A DNA stretch of 58,336 bases from Thiorhodococcus drewsii AZ1 (GTDB taxonomy: Bacteria; Pseudomonadota; Gammaproteobacteria; Chromatiales; Chromatiaceae): positions 1 to 58,336 of the forward strand of contig NZ_AFWT01000029.1 of the NCBI RefSeq assembly GCF_000224065.1, written 5' to 3'. This document shows positions 1 to 7,299 of the stretch, piece by piece (within the stretch, counting starts at the first letter, position 1; every line of letters begins with the position of its first letter). The translations under genes were made by a program, and so were the position numbers. The notes beneath the pieces were generated by a model. It searched no databases, was not told the DNA's origin, and worked only from the letters and a program-made list of their open reading frames with translations.

Positions 1-1
1 C

Positions 2-589
2 GCGGGCGGGATGGCGCGCGAGCGCGGGCGCGCCTGCGCGGCGGCCCTCGAGATTCTCGCGGCGGTCGAGTCCTTCAACGCCGCCCGGCCGGACGGGGGC
101 ATCCCCATCCGCATCGGTCTGCACTTCGGCGAGGTCTGTCTGGGCGACGTGGGCGCCGACGAGCACTTCGAATACCGGGCGGTCGGCGACGTGGTCAACA
201 CCGCCACGCGCATCGAGCAGGCGAGCAAGCGGCTCGGCACCCGGATCCTGGTGTCGGGGGAGGTTCGGGAGGGTCTGGAGGGCTTCGCGATCCGCGATCT
301 CGGATGGTTCGGGCTCGCCGGGAAGCGGACCCCGGTCCGTCTCTTCGAGCTCATGGGGCGCGCGGACGACGGCGACAGGGAGACCCCGGACTTCGTCAGG
401 GCGTTCGAGGATGCACTGGCCGCCATGCAGCGCGGCGACTGGTCAGGTGCCGGCGAAGGGTTCGCCTCACTGGCCCAACGCCACCCGCACGACGGACCAA
501 CACGCTTCTTCGCCGAGCTTTGCGAGGACTCCGGGACGCACCCGCAGTTCGAGGACGGACGCCGTATCGTCCGCTTCGACGTCAGATGA
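2..589 (+). CDS. Class III adenylate/guanylate cyclase, C-terminal part (cut by window edge)
   Basis: The frame is open to the left edge, so the N-terminus lies outside the window; the first ATG inside is at 11. The visible part carries the second half of a class III nucleotide cyclase catalytic domain: IRIGLHFGEV, then the family signature AVGDVVNTATRIEQASK, then the usual closing ILVSGEV and PVRLFEL segments. A roughly 75-residue tail with no recognised domain follows. Such proteins make cAMP (less often cGMP) from ATP (GTP), and many carry CHASE2 or other sensor domains upstream, which cannot be seen here. The substrate specificity residues near the N-terminal metal-binding site are missing from view, so cAMP versus cGMP is open. 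Confidence 0.85.
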   Translation, partial: AGGMARERGRACAAALEILAAVESFNAARPDGGIPIRIGLHFGEVCLGDVGADEHFEYRAVGDVVNTATRIEQASKRLGTRILVSGEVREGLEGFAIRDLGWFGLAGKRTPVRLFELMGRADDGDRETPDFVRAFEDALAAMQRGDWSGAGEGFASLAQRHPHDGPTRFFAELCEDSGTHPQFEDGRRIVRFDVR

Positions 590-692
590 GGCATTGCGGA
601 CGCGCTTGAGCACGAGGGAGGAAGAGACGACACGCCGGGCAGCGCATGAACAAAGGGCCCAGCCGCCTGGCGATGCTATGGCACAGGATCGG

Positions 693-1076
693 CTAGCATT
701 CGGTCTTGGACAGGTGGCAATCGTAGGAATCTTTTCCGACCGAAAAAGTGCCGACCCCCTTCCAATCATCGTCGATGACAAAGCTCGCCTTGAACGAAGT
801 CAGATAGAATCTGATATCCGGAGGCGGGAAACAGACTATCGCCTGCCCTTCGACCCCGGCCACCTTGGTCGCCGAGGTCAACCCGGTGCTGTACACGTTT
901 CCGGAGGCGTCGGCCGAGAAACGCGGACCCTGGACTTTCCCTTCGCGAATGGTCCCTTCGGCCCGACCGCTCAGAGCACCGCGCGCCGGATCCACCGCAA
1001 GCTGAAGCGTCATCGAACTAACGCCAACGTCTTCCGGCCGGAAGTCGAGTCTGACAAGGTACTGATCAGTTTGCAT
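693..1076 (-). CDS. Small conserved protein, DUF1842-like
   Basis: The product is a 127-residue soluble protein without signal peptide or membrane segment. It begins MQTDQYLVRLDF and has a run of alternating hydrophobic residues typical of a beta-rich fold, ending in CFPPPDIRFYLTSFKASF and DDWKGVGTFSVG. From memory this pattern (FPPP, then Y-x-x-F, then a W-x-G-x-G-x-F motif) resembles DUF1842, whose function is unknown. I chose the ATG at 1076 because AAGGTGAG lies just upstream; a GTG at 1085 would add three residues. A longer frame on the opposite strand (411-1124) has no recognisable protein character. No operon partner is evident. Confidence 0.6.
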   Translation of the reverse strand: MQTDQYLVRLDFRPEDVGVSSMTLQLAVDPARGALSGRAEGTIREGKVQGPRFSADASGNVYSTGLTSATKVAGVEGQAIVCFPPPDIRFYLTSFKASFVIDDDWKGVGTFSVGKDSYDCHLSKTEC

Positions 1077-1444
1077 TTCTCTCACCTTCGCCCTTCAGGG
1101 ATCGAAAACTACGCCACGCCATGATCGGGGCGCCTGCGGGATCTCCGCGACGAGGGCAACAATCGCCACCAGCTTGTCTCGTCGTACGTCACGTCCAGGG
1201 TCCTGTCGAAGACCGTCATGGGGCCGCAAAGGCCGACGATACAGCGCGCCAGAACATGGCTGTATTCGCAAGCACTGGATCACCATCCGCATTTTCATCG
1301 GCACGCAGCTCCGCAACTCGCCACTTTTCTTACGCGTGGATCGCGAAAATTCGACAGACAGGCCCCCGAACCACTGAACGGCCGTGCCGACGGTGGGAGG
1401 AGACAGGCGTTCGGGAAGCGGCCAGGGGGAATCGCTGGTCGGGG
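1077..1444. other. Intergenic stretch without a supported gene
   Basis: Short open frames exist on both strands but none has family-like sequence or a convincing ribosome binding site. No repeat or terminator stands out. It lies upstream of the minus-strand DUF1842-like gene and downstream of the minus-strand glycosyltransferase gene, so a promoter for the former is expected somewhere here. Confidence 0.5.
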
Positions 1445-2521
1445 TCAGACCAGCTCGCGATAGACGGCCAGGTTGGCCTCGACCATGGCGTCGATGGAGA
1501 ACTCGCGCACCATGAGCGCACGGCCCGCTGCGCCCAGTTCGCGACGACGCTCCGGATCGAACAGCAGGCTGCCAATGGCCTCGCGCAGCGCAGCCGGATC
1601 GCCCGGCGGAACCAGCAGGCCATTCTCGCCATGCCGGACCGCCTCCGGGATGCCGCCGGCGCGACTCGCGACGATGGGTACCCCGGCGCTCGCGGCCTGA
1701 AGCAGCGAAACGCCGAGCCCCTCCATCAGGGCCGGATGCACGATGAGATCGAAACCGGGCAGCAGCACGTCCAGATCGTCGCGGAATCCGGCCAGTACGA
1801 CACGGTCGGCCAGACCCTCGCCGGCGATGCGCTCGCGCAGCGGCTCGGCCAAGGGACCCTGACCGAGAAAGACGACCCGCAGATCGGGATAGGTCTCGAA
1901 CAACGGCGGCAGCGCATCGAGCAGAACGGCATGTCCCTTGCGCTGAATCAGCTGAGCGACGACCCCGACCAACAATGCATCCGGCGCGACACCGAGCCGC
2001 TCGGCGACCAGAGACCGATCGCGGGGACGGGCATAGCTCTCGAAGTCGACCGCGCTGCGCGCCAGACGCAGCTTGGCGGGCGGCAGCCCCTCCCCGACCA
2101 GAACCCGTCCGATGCCTTCGGAGATGGCGATCACCCGGTCGTGCAGCCGGTATTTGAGCGCGACCAGCCAGCGCGGTTCGGGGTTGTCGACCCGCCGGGT
2201 ATGGATCACCGGGACACCGGCCAACCGCGCCGCCAGACCGCCCATGACGTCCGCGCCGATACGGCTGTGCAGATGGACCAGATCCGGTCGAGACGCCCGA
2301 ATCAGACGATGGAGCCGAGCCGCCATCAGCAGATCGGCATCACCGTGCATGGGCATATCGTGCACCTCGGCGACCGGCTCGGCGGCTGCGGCAAGCGGGC
2401 AGCCTCGCGGACAGGCGAGCAGATTCTCATGTCCGCGCGCGGCCAGCCCGCGCAGCAGATGCAGCACCTGAAATGAGCCGCCGTAGAGATGGCGCCCGCC
2501 CTCGACGTGCAAAATCCTCAC
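1445..2521 (-). CDS. Glycosyltransferase family 4 (GT-B fold), surface polysaccharide/LPS type
   Basis: This 358-residue protein transfers a sugar from an activated donor to a growing surface glycan on the cytoplasmic side of the inner membrane. The N-terminal half starts MRILHVEGGRHLYGG with the glycine-rich acceptor-side loop. The C-terminal half carries HPALMEGLGVSLLQAASAG. In the usual E-x7-E donor-binding motif the second Glu is Gln here (EGLGVSLLQ), a change seen in some GT4 enzymes. The start is GTG at 2521, overlapping the TGA of the upstream GT9 gene as GTGA, so the two are translationally coupled. The sugar specificity cannot be read from sequence. Confidence 0.88.
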   Translation of the reverse strand: MRILHVEGGRHLYGGSFQVLHLLRGLAARGHENLLACPRGCPLAAAAEPVAEVHDMPMHGDADLLMAARLHRLIRASRPDLVHLHSRIGADVMGGLAARLAGVPVIHTRRVDNPEPRWLVALKYRLHDRVIAISEGIGRVLVGEGLPPAKLRLARSAVDFESYARPRDRSLVAERLGVAPDALLVGVVAQLIQRKGHAVLLDALPPLFETYPDLRVVFLGQGPLAEPLRERIAGEGLADRVVLAGFRDDLDVLLPGFDLIVHPALMEGLGVSLLQAASAGVPIVASRAGGIPEAVRHGENGLLVPPGDPAALREAIGSLLFDPERRRELGAAGRALMVREFSIDAMVEANLAVYRELV

Positions 2522-3558
2522 CGGGCCACCCGCAGTACCTGACGCGCATTTTCGACGATCTCCTCAGAGGTGATGGCGCGCATGCAGTCGAAACGGCCCT
2601 CGCAGATCGGACGGCGCTTGCAGGGCGAGCAGGGCTGCGCGTGATAGAGCACCCTGGCGTTGTCCCGCGTCGTGTCGGTGTAGGGACAGGTGGAACCGAA
2701 CAGCAGCAGGCTCGGGGTATCGAAGGCGATGCCCATGTGACCGAGCCCGGTATCCACGGCGATCAGCAGATCGGCCCGATCGATCATGGCGGCCGCCTCG
2801 GTGAGACTGGTCTGACCGGTGAGATCGACCAGATCCGCCTCGGCCGCGTCGGTGATGCGCTGGGCCGAGGCTTGATCGGCCGGCCCGCCGAGCAGCACCG
2901 GAGTCAGTCCCAGCTCGGCGCGGATGCGCGGCGCGAGCCGTGCCCAACGGTCCTCGATCCAATGCTTCTGAGGGCGGGTGGTGAAGGGACAGAAGACGGC
3001 ATAACCGCCACCGAGCCCTTTGCGCTCGATCGTCTCTTCCACGAAGGCCGCATCCGCCGGGGCATAGTGGACGGCCATGCGGAAATCGTCGGTCGGTAGC
3101 CCAAGCTGTTCGGCCAGATAGAGATATTCCGATCCGATCCGCTCCGGGTCACCGCCGCGCGGTAGACGGCGGGTCATGAGCCACTGACTGCCTTCGCGTG
3201 AGCCCAGTCCAATGCGCTCCCGCGCGCTCGAGAGCCAGGTCAGCAGACCGCTCTTGAGCAGCCCCTGGAGATCGAGGGCCAGATCGAAATCGCGCGCGAT
3301 CAGGTTCTCGCGCAGGGTCAGGATGCAATTTCGGAGTTCGCCGAAGCGGCGCTCGCGCAAGAGCTGCTGCCACCGGCGCAGGGGACAGACGATTACCTCG
3401 TCCAAGTCGGGATGGCGGTCGAGCAGGGTCGCGCATTCGGGCTGCACCAGCCAGGTGATTCGCGCCCGAGGCCATTTGCGTCTCAAGGCCGCGATCAACG
3501 GGGAGGCGAAGACGATGTCCCCAATGGCGCTGAGTCGAACGATGAGGATGGAATTCAT
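2518..3558 (-). CDS. Glycosyltransferase family 9, LPS heptosyltransferase type
   Basis: This 346-residue GT-B enzyme belongs to the ADP-heptose:LPS heptosyltransferase family, which adds heptose to the inner core. Diagnostic features are the start MNSILIVRLSAIGDIVFASP, the ADP-heptose-binding segment LLIAVDTGLGHMGIAF, and a Cys-rich C-terminal stretch CSPCKRRPICEGRFDC of a type common in WaaF/WaaC relatives. I placed the start at the ATG at 3558, where homology begins; the frame extends upstream but that part is not protein-like. No strong Shine-Dalgarno is visible. It is first in a two-gene operon with the downstream GT4. Whether it is heptosyltransferase I, II or a third type is undecided. 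Confidence 0.88.
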   Translation of the reverse strand: MNSILIVRLSAIGDIVFASPLIAALRRKWPRARITWLVQPECATLLDRHPDLDEVIVCPLRRWQQLLRERRFGELRNCILTLRENLIARDFDLALDLQGLLKSGLLTWLSSARERIGLGSREGSQWLMTRRLPRGGDPERIGSEYLYLAEQLGLPTDDFRMAVHYAPADAAFVEETIERKGLGGGYAVFCPFTTRPQKHWIEDRWARLAPRIRAELGLTPVLLGGPADQASAQRITDAAEADLVDLTGQTSLTEAAAMIDRADLLIAVDTGLGHMGIAFDTPSLLLFGSTCPYTDTTRDNARVLYHAQPCSPCKRRPICEGRFDCMRAITSEEIVENARQVLRVAR

Positions 3559-3818
3559 GCGAGTCGCATCTGGCGTGGCAATCGAGGTCTCACGGTGCGG
3601 CACGACCGTCGGAAACCGGAAAGAATGGTCGGCAGTATAAACCAGCGTCCCAGGCACCGGCCGACGGCGAACGGCGCTCGCGATCTCCCCGAATCCTGCG
3701 CGACGACATGATAGGATCGCCGGCCAACGACTAGAGGCGACGCGACCGGCCTTTTCTCCGGGAGGCCCAGCATCAGCCGCCCGCACGACAATCGACAGTC
3801 TTCACTGGGGTGACACAG

Positions 3819-5153
3819 GTGGCCAAGCTTCCGGCTTTTCTGACGCGGATCGATGTGGAACAGCTCATCCTCCACCTGACCCCGGCACTGCTCGCGGCCA
3901 GTGCTGCGACGATCACGGCGGCCTACTACCAACTGCATGGCCCGATCCTGCACGGGATCATGCTGTTCAGTCTCCTCTGGTGGGTGCTGCGGCTGAGGTC
4001 CGGACGCGGCATCGGTGCCGACGGGGCAACCCGTGTCCTGGCCGGCATTTTCCTCCTCTATGCGATCGTGGCCGTCATCTCGGCCGGGCGGGTCGGCTTC
4101 AATCCGGATGCGGTCGACCGACTGGAGAACTTCGTCTATTTCCTCGCCGCCGCCCTGATGCTTCCCTTTCTGGTCCAGGTGCGTCCGCACCCCGCCTGGT
4201 TCTGGGTGGCCGTGGCCATGACCTCCGCACTCTCGGGGATCTATGCGCTCTGGGAGATGCCCACCTTCGCCCATGCCTACGAGCAGGCGACCGGCCTGGT
4301 CTATCGCGCGGGCGGCAGCAAGGGCAAGCCGATCCCCTTCGGTGACATCGCGACCCTGAGCTCCGTGCTCTGTCTACTCGGGGCCAGCACCTTCCAAGGA
4401 CGTCGACACCTCTGGACGATCCTCTTTCTGATCGCAGCCGGACTCGGTCTCTATGCAAGCCTGGTCTCGGGCACCCGAGCGGCCTGGCTCGTCTTGCCGA
4501 CGGGCCTGCTCATTATCGTGCTGCATCTGATCCACGCATATCCGAAGAGACGCCGTGCCATTCTGCTCGGACTGCTATGTCTCGCGCTGGTCGGCACGGG
4601 TCTCATAGCGCAATCGGACCAGATCCGCGAGCGCTTGAGCGCGGCGGTGAGCGAGATTCGCGACTATCGGCCGGGGGCGAACGTCGAGGCCGGTAATTCG
4701 CTCGGCGAGCGCTTCGAGATGTGGCGCGCTGCCTGGCAGGCCTACGAGGGACACCCGCTGATCGGAATCGGCGTCGGACAGCTCAACGCCTATTTCAAGC
4801 AGGACGCCAATGAAGGACGCATCTCGCAGGCGATCGTCGAGTTCGACCACGGCAACGGACACACCCATGCCCACAACGACTATATCCATGCCCTGGCGAC
4901 ACGCGGTCTGCTTGGACTGGGATCGCTCCTGCTCCTCTATCTGGTCCCGCTCGCCTTCTTCGTCCGCAACGCCATCCTGGGCGCCGAGATGTCCGAGCGC
5001 GCGCTGGGCTATGCCGGCGTGCTCGTCATCCTGAGCTTCATGCAATACTCGCTCACCGATTCCATCCTGCTGATGCGCTTCACCGCCGGCTATTTCGTGT
5101 TGCTGACCTGCTGGCTGCTGGCGATGAACCTGAACCGGCGGCGCCCAGACTGA
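3819..5153 (+). CDS. O-antigen ligase-type polytopic membrane protein (Wzy_C family)
   Basis: This 444-residue, strongly hydrophobic protein has around ten to twelve predicted spans and a large periplasmic loop between the late spans. The loop contains RFEMWRAAWQAYEGHPLIGI and GNGHTHAHNDYIHALATRG, the sequence type of the Wzy_C/WaaL superfamily. These proteins join O-antigen or other glycan to lipid A-core, or polymerise glycan, at the periplasmic face. The GTG at 3819 has GGGGTGA five bases upstream; a GTG at 3810 would add three residues but lacks a ribosome binding site. The gene is divergent from the heptosyltransferase gene, so the 260-bp gap likely holds promoters for both. Ligase versus polymerase cannot be separated by sequence alone. 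Confidence 0.87.
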   Translation: MAKLPAFLTRIDVEQLILHLTPALLAASAATITAAYYQLHGPILHGIMLFSLLWWVLRLRSGRGIGADGATRVLAGIFLLYAIVAVISAGRVGFNPDAVDRLENFVYFLAAALMLPFLVQVRPHPAWFWVAVAMTSALSGIYALWEMPTFAHAYEQATGLVYRAGGSKGKPIPFGDIATLSSVLCLLGASTFQGRRHLWTILFLIAAGLGLYASLVSGTRAAWLVLPTGLLIIVLHLIHAYPKRRRAILLGLLCLALVGTGLIAQSDQIRERLSAAVSEIRDYRPGANVEAGNSLGERFEMWRAAWQAYEGHPLIGIGVGQLNAYFKQDANEGRISQAIVEFDHGNGHTHAHNDYIHALATRGLLGLGSLLLLYLVPLAFFVRNAILGAEMSERALGYAGVLVILSFMQYSLTDSILLMRFTAGYFVLLTCWLLAMNLNRRRPD

Positions 5154-5265
5154 GCGACGATCGGCCCAGTGCTCCTGACATGAAGGCGTCCTCGGACGCG
5201 CTGCGAGCGCCAGTACTGAATGGGCGGGACTTGGACGCTGGACAGCCCCCAAACGGACACCCCTC

Positions 5266-6549
5266 ATGACACCCAACAGCATCGCCTTCATCGAGCCCGG
5301 ACCCAATCTGGTCCAGTTTCTCGCGGCGGTCGGCGAACGGCTGGCCCCGACGCACCGAGCGGTCTTCTTCTCGACCCGAGTCAAGAGCCGCAGTCTGCTG
5401 CGCCGGCTCGGCCAGGAGGTCCTGCCGCAATCGGTCTCGGCACGCACGGCCAAGCCCGCCCTGGAGCTGGATACCGAGGCGCTGCTCGCGCGGCTGCGTA
5501 AAACAGGCGACCGAGCGCTGGTCGAACGCCAGTCACCCGCCCTCTTCCAACTAGCGGGCAAAATCGACGCCTTCCTCGATCAGGTCGAGCCGGCAGGCAT
5601 CTTCCTTTGGAACGGCTCGGGCCTGACCGCCGCCATCGCCGACCAACTGGCGAGTCGACGCGGCATTCCGCGACTCTTCGCCGAGAACGGCTATCTGCCG
5701 AATACGCTCCAGATCGATCCAGAGGGGGTCAATGCCTTCGCCTCGATCGGACGCGAGCTGGATCTGGACGAAATCCGTGCACAGATCTACAGCCAGGATC
5801 AGATCCAGGAATTCGAGATCCTGCTCGCCGACTATCGCGGCGGCCGGCCGCCGCGCCGGAGCCCACCGCCAGGGGGTCGGGTGCGCCCGTCTCCCCTCGC
5901 CTATCTGATCCAGGCGTGGAACGATTGGGGCGAGCGCGACGCCCGTATCCAGGCCAATCGGCTGATCCCGCGCGAGATCCCGTCGCTACCCGAGCGTTTC
6001 GTCTTCTTCCCGCTCCAGGTGCGCAGCGACAGCCAGCTCACCATCCACTCGCCCATCTACGCCAACCGACTCGACCAGGCCATCGCCGACGTCAGAGCGG
6101 CGCTCTCCAGGGTCGCACCCCAGCTGAGACTGGTCGTCAAGCTCCACCCAGCCGATCTGGACAAGACCGACTACGACCCGCTGGCCGAGTCCTATCCCGA
6201 TCTGATCTGGGTCGGCGGCGGCGACGTTCGCCCGCTCCTCCAGCGGGCCGAGTGCGTCGTTACCGTCAACTCGACGGTCGGAATCGAGGGACTCATCTTC
6301 GACACACCGGTCGTCACCCTGGGCAACAACTTCTATGTGCGCCAGGGATTGGTCCATCCGGTAACCGAGCGCGACCAACTCGCCAGCCGGCTGACCCAGG
6401 CACTGACCCAGCCCCCGGACCGCGAGCTGATTCAACAGTACCTGCGCTATCTCTACTTCCACGCCTTCGTCCGCGCCCACTGGCGCGACTACTCTCCCGC
6501 ATCCCTCGACAACCTCGCGCAACGCATCCAACGAATGGTTGAGGGTTGA
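5266..6549 (+). CDS. Capsule polysaccharide biosynthesis-type protein
   Basis: The 427-residue soluble protein resembles the capsular polysaccharide synthesis/export family (PF05159; KpsC/KpsS relatives, many of which are Kdo transferases). Supporting segments are FLWNGSGLTAAIADQLASRR, FAENGYLPNTLQIDPEGVNA and, near the C-terminus, CVVTVNSTVGIEGLIFDTPV, a motif in which a Ser/Thr-rich turn and Glu bind nucleotide-sugar. It follows the ligase-like gene by 112 bp on the same strand, consistent with one surface-glycan operon. No signal peptide is present. The stop codon is followed within three bases by a heptanucleotide tandem repeat. Donor and acceptor are unknown. Confidence 0.78.
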   Translation: MTPNSIAFIEPGPNLVQFLAAVGERLAPTHRAVFFSTRVKSRSLLRRLGQEVLPQSVSARTAKPALELDTEALLARLRKTGDRALVERQSPALFQLAGKIDAFLDQVEPAGIFLWNGSGLTAAIADQLASRRGIPRLFAENGYLPNTLQIDPEGVNAFASIGRELDLDEIRAQIYSQDQIQEFEILLADYRGGRPPRRSPPPGGRVRPSPLAYLIQAWNDWGERDARIQANRLIPREIPSLPERFVFFPLQVRSDSQLTIHSPIYANRLDQAIADVRAALSRVAPQLRLVVKLHPADLDKTDYDPLAESYPDLIWVGGGDVRPLLQRAECVVTVNSTVGIEGLIFDTPVVTLGNNFYVRQGLVHPVTERDQLASRLTQALTQPPDRELIQQYLRYLYFHAFVRAHWRDYSPASLDNLAQRIQRMVEG

Positions 6550-6551
6550 GG

Positions 6552-6597
6552 CAGCTACCAGCTACCAGCTACCAGCTACCAGCTACCAGCTACCAGC
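6552..6597. repeat. Heptanucleotide tandem repeat (CAGCTAC)6
   Basis: Six perfect head-to-tail copies of CAGCTAC followed by a partial CAGC start two bases after the stop codon of the capsule-type gene. The array is 46 bp and outside any supported coding sequence. Perfect short arrays of this kind change copy number by slipped-strand mispairing. Two copies of a related heptamer (GCTGGAG on the minus strand) occur at about 8540-8565, upstream of the next glycosyltransferase gene. Confidence 0.95.
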
Positions 6598-6922
6598 GGA
6601 TCATAACTGCGACCTCATTCTCCCCTTCACCCATCCCCACGTCCTCCTGGTGACAAAGCCCCGCTTCGTCATCTATTCCCTCGACGCTCCGCTTCGCGAG
6701 TTGTCCCAAGAGGCAAGCGAACAGCCTCTGAGCTATTTCCACAGCAAAATGCTGCGAAATGACCACCTATTGAACATGGTATTCATTGACGTTTCTGCAA
6801 ACGCATCTATCTTGATAACCGTAAGCGGTCGAACGGGTGCAATCCGGAAGAGTTAAGAGAGACGCGACGAACAGGTTTTGTTCGACCACCCCTTGCAACA
6901 TCCGACAATCAAGGTGATCGAT
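6598..6922. other. Intergenic leader upstream of the duplicated small-peptide genes
   Basis: About 325 bp without a supported gene. The stretch 6720-6860 is noticeably more AT-rich than its surroundings and is the natural place for a promoter driving the two small peptide genes. I could not identify clear -35/-10 boxes. Confidence 0.4.
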
Positions 6923-7027
6923 ATGACCCAGGAAACAGTGCGTACCAATGAACGTCGGGCATTCTGGCTGGCGCTTGCCATCTGTCTGGTTCCGCTGATC
7001 CCTTACGCCCTGCGCGGCGGCGCCTGA
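6923..7027 (+). CDS. 34-residue single-span membrane peptide, copy 1
   Basis: This short gene encodes a 34-residue peptide with a polar, charged N-terminus (MTQETVRTNERR), one hydrophobic span of about 16-18 residues (AFWLALAICLVPLIPYAL), and a basic C-terminal tip (RGGA). A good Shine-Dalgarno AAGGTG lies six bases before the ATG. A second copy lies 69 bp downstream. The two differ at four of 105 bases, three of them synonymous, which supports translation. There is no His in the span, so it is not a bacteriochlorophyll-binding antenna polypeptide. I do not recognise the family; it may be a small accessory subunit of a membrane complex, which is inference. Confidence 0.75.
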   Translation: MTQETVRTNERRAFWLALAICLVPLIPYALRGGA

Positions 7028-7096
7028 GGATCCGAGACACCGTCTCGAAACCAACCCGCAACCACAACAGTGAAGCCAATCAACGAGGTGACCGAC

Positions 7097-7201
7097 ATGA
7101 CCCAGGAAACAGTGCGTACCAATGAACGCCGGGCATTCTGGCTGGCGCTTGCCATCTGTCTGGTTCCGCTGATCCCCTACGCCCTGCGCGGCGGGTCCTG
7201 A
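7097..7201 (+). CDS. 34-residue single-span membrane peptide, copy 2
   Basis: This is a near-identical tandem copy of the peptide gene at 6923. Only the last residue differs (Ala in copy 1, Ser here); the other three base changes are silent. The upstream context is also duplicated: CAATCAA, then a GAGGTG ribosome binding site six bases before ATG. The pair is therefore a duplication of a translation unit rather than of the coding part alone. It is followed 66 bp downstream by a GC-rich hairpin and then by a convergent glycosyltransferase gene. The function is unknown. Confidence 0.75.
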   Translation: MTQETVRTNERRAFWLALAICLVPLIPYALRGGS

Positions 7202-7267
7202 TCGCTGACGCGAGCCGGTCCAACCGGTCCGCAAGCATCGTTCAGATCCCAATCAACGCATCCTCGA

Positions 7268-7284
7268 CGGGGCCACTGGCCCCG
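7268..7284. terminator. Hairpin between convergent genes, possible terminator
   Basis: A perfect seven-base-pair stem CGGGGCC/GGCCCCG with loop ACT sits between the plus-strand small-peptide genes and the minus-strand glycosyltransferase gene. It is followed by TTCTCG rather than a clean T-run, so termination strength is uncertain. The position suits a bidirectional terminator. Confidence 0.45.
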
Positions 7285-7299
7285 TTCTCGCGTTCAGCT

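Noticed and set aside
411-1124. Plus-strand open frame of 237 codons overlapping the DUF1842-like gene
   Set aside because: Overlaps the end of the cyclase frame and is antisense to a better candidate with a ribosome binding site and family-like sequence.
1121-2476. Long plus-strand open frame of 451 codons
   Set aside because: It is antisense to the GT4 glycosyltransferase gene and has low-complexity, Arg/Gln/Asp-rich composition typical of a GC-rich shadow frame.
6552-6597. Possible CRISPR repeat
   Set aside because: The unit is 7 bp, contiguous and without spacers; no cas genes are near.
6539-6856. 105-codon frame running through the heptanucleotide array
   Set aside because: Begins inside the capsule-type gene, reads the repeat as an artificial SYQLPAT pattern and has no ribosome binding site or homology signal.
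6923-7201. Light-harvesting antenna polypeptides
   Set aside because: The spans contain no histidine to ligate bacteriochlorophyll, and the peptides are shorter than LH alpha or beta chains.
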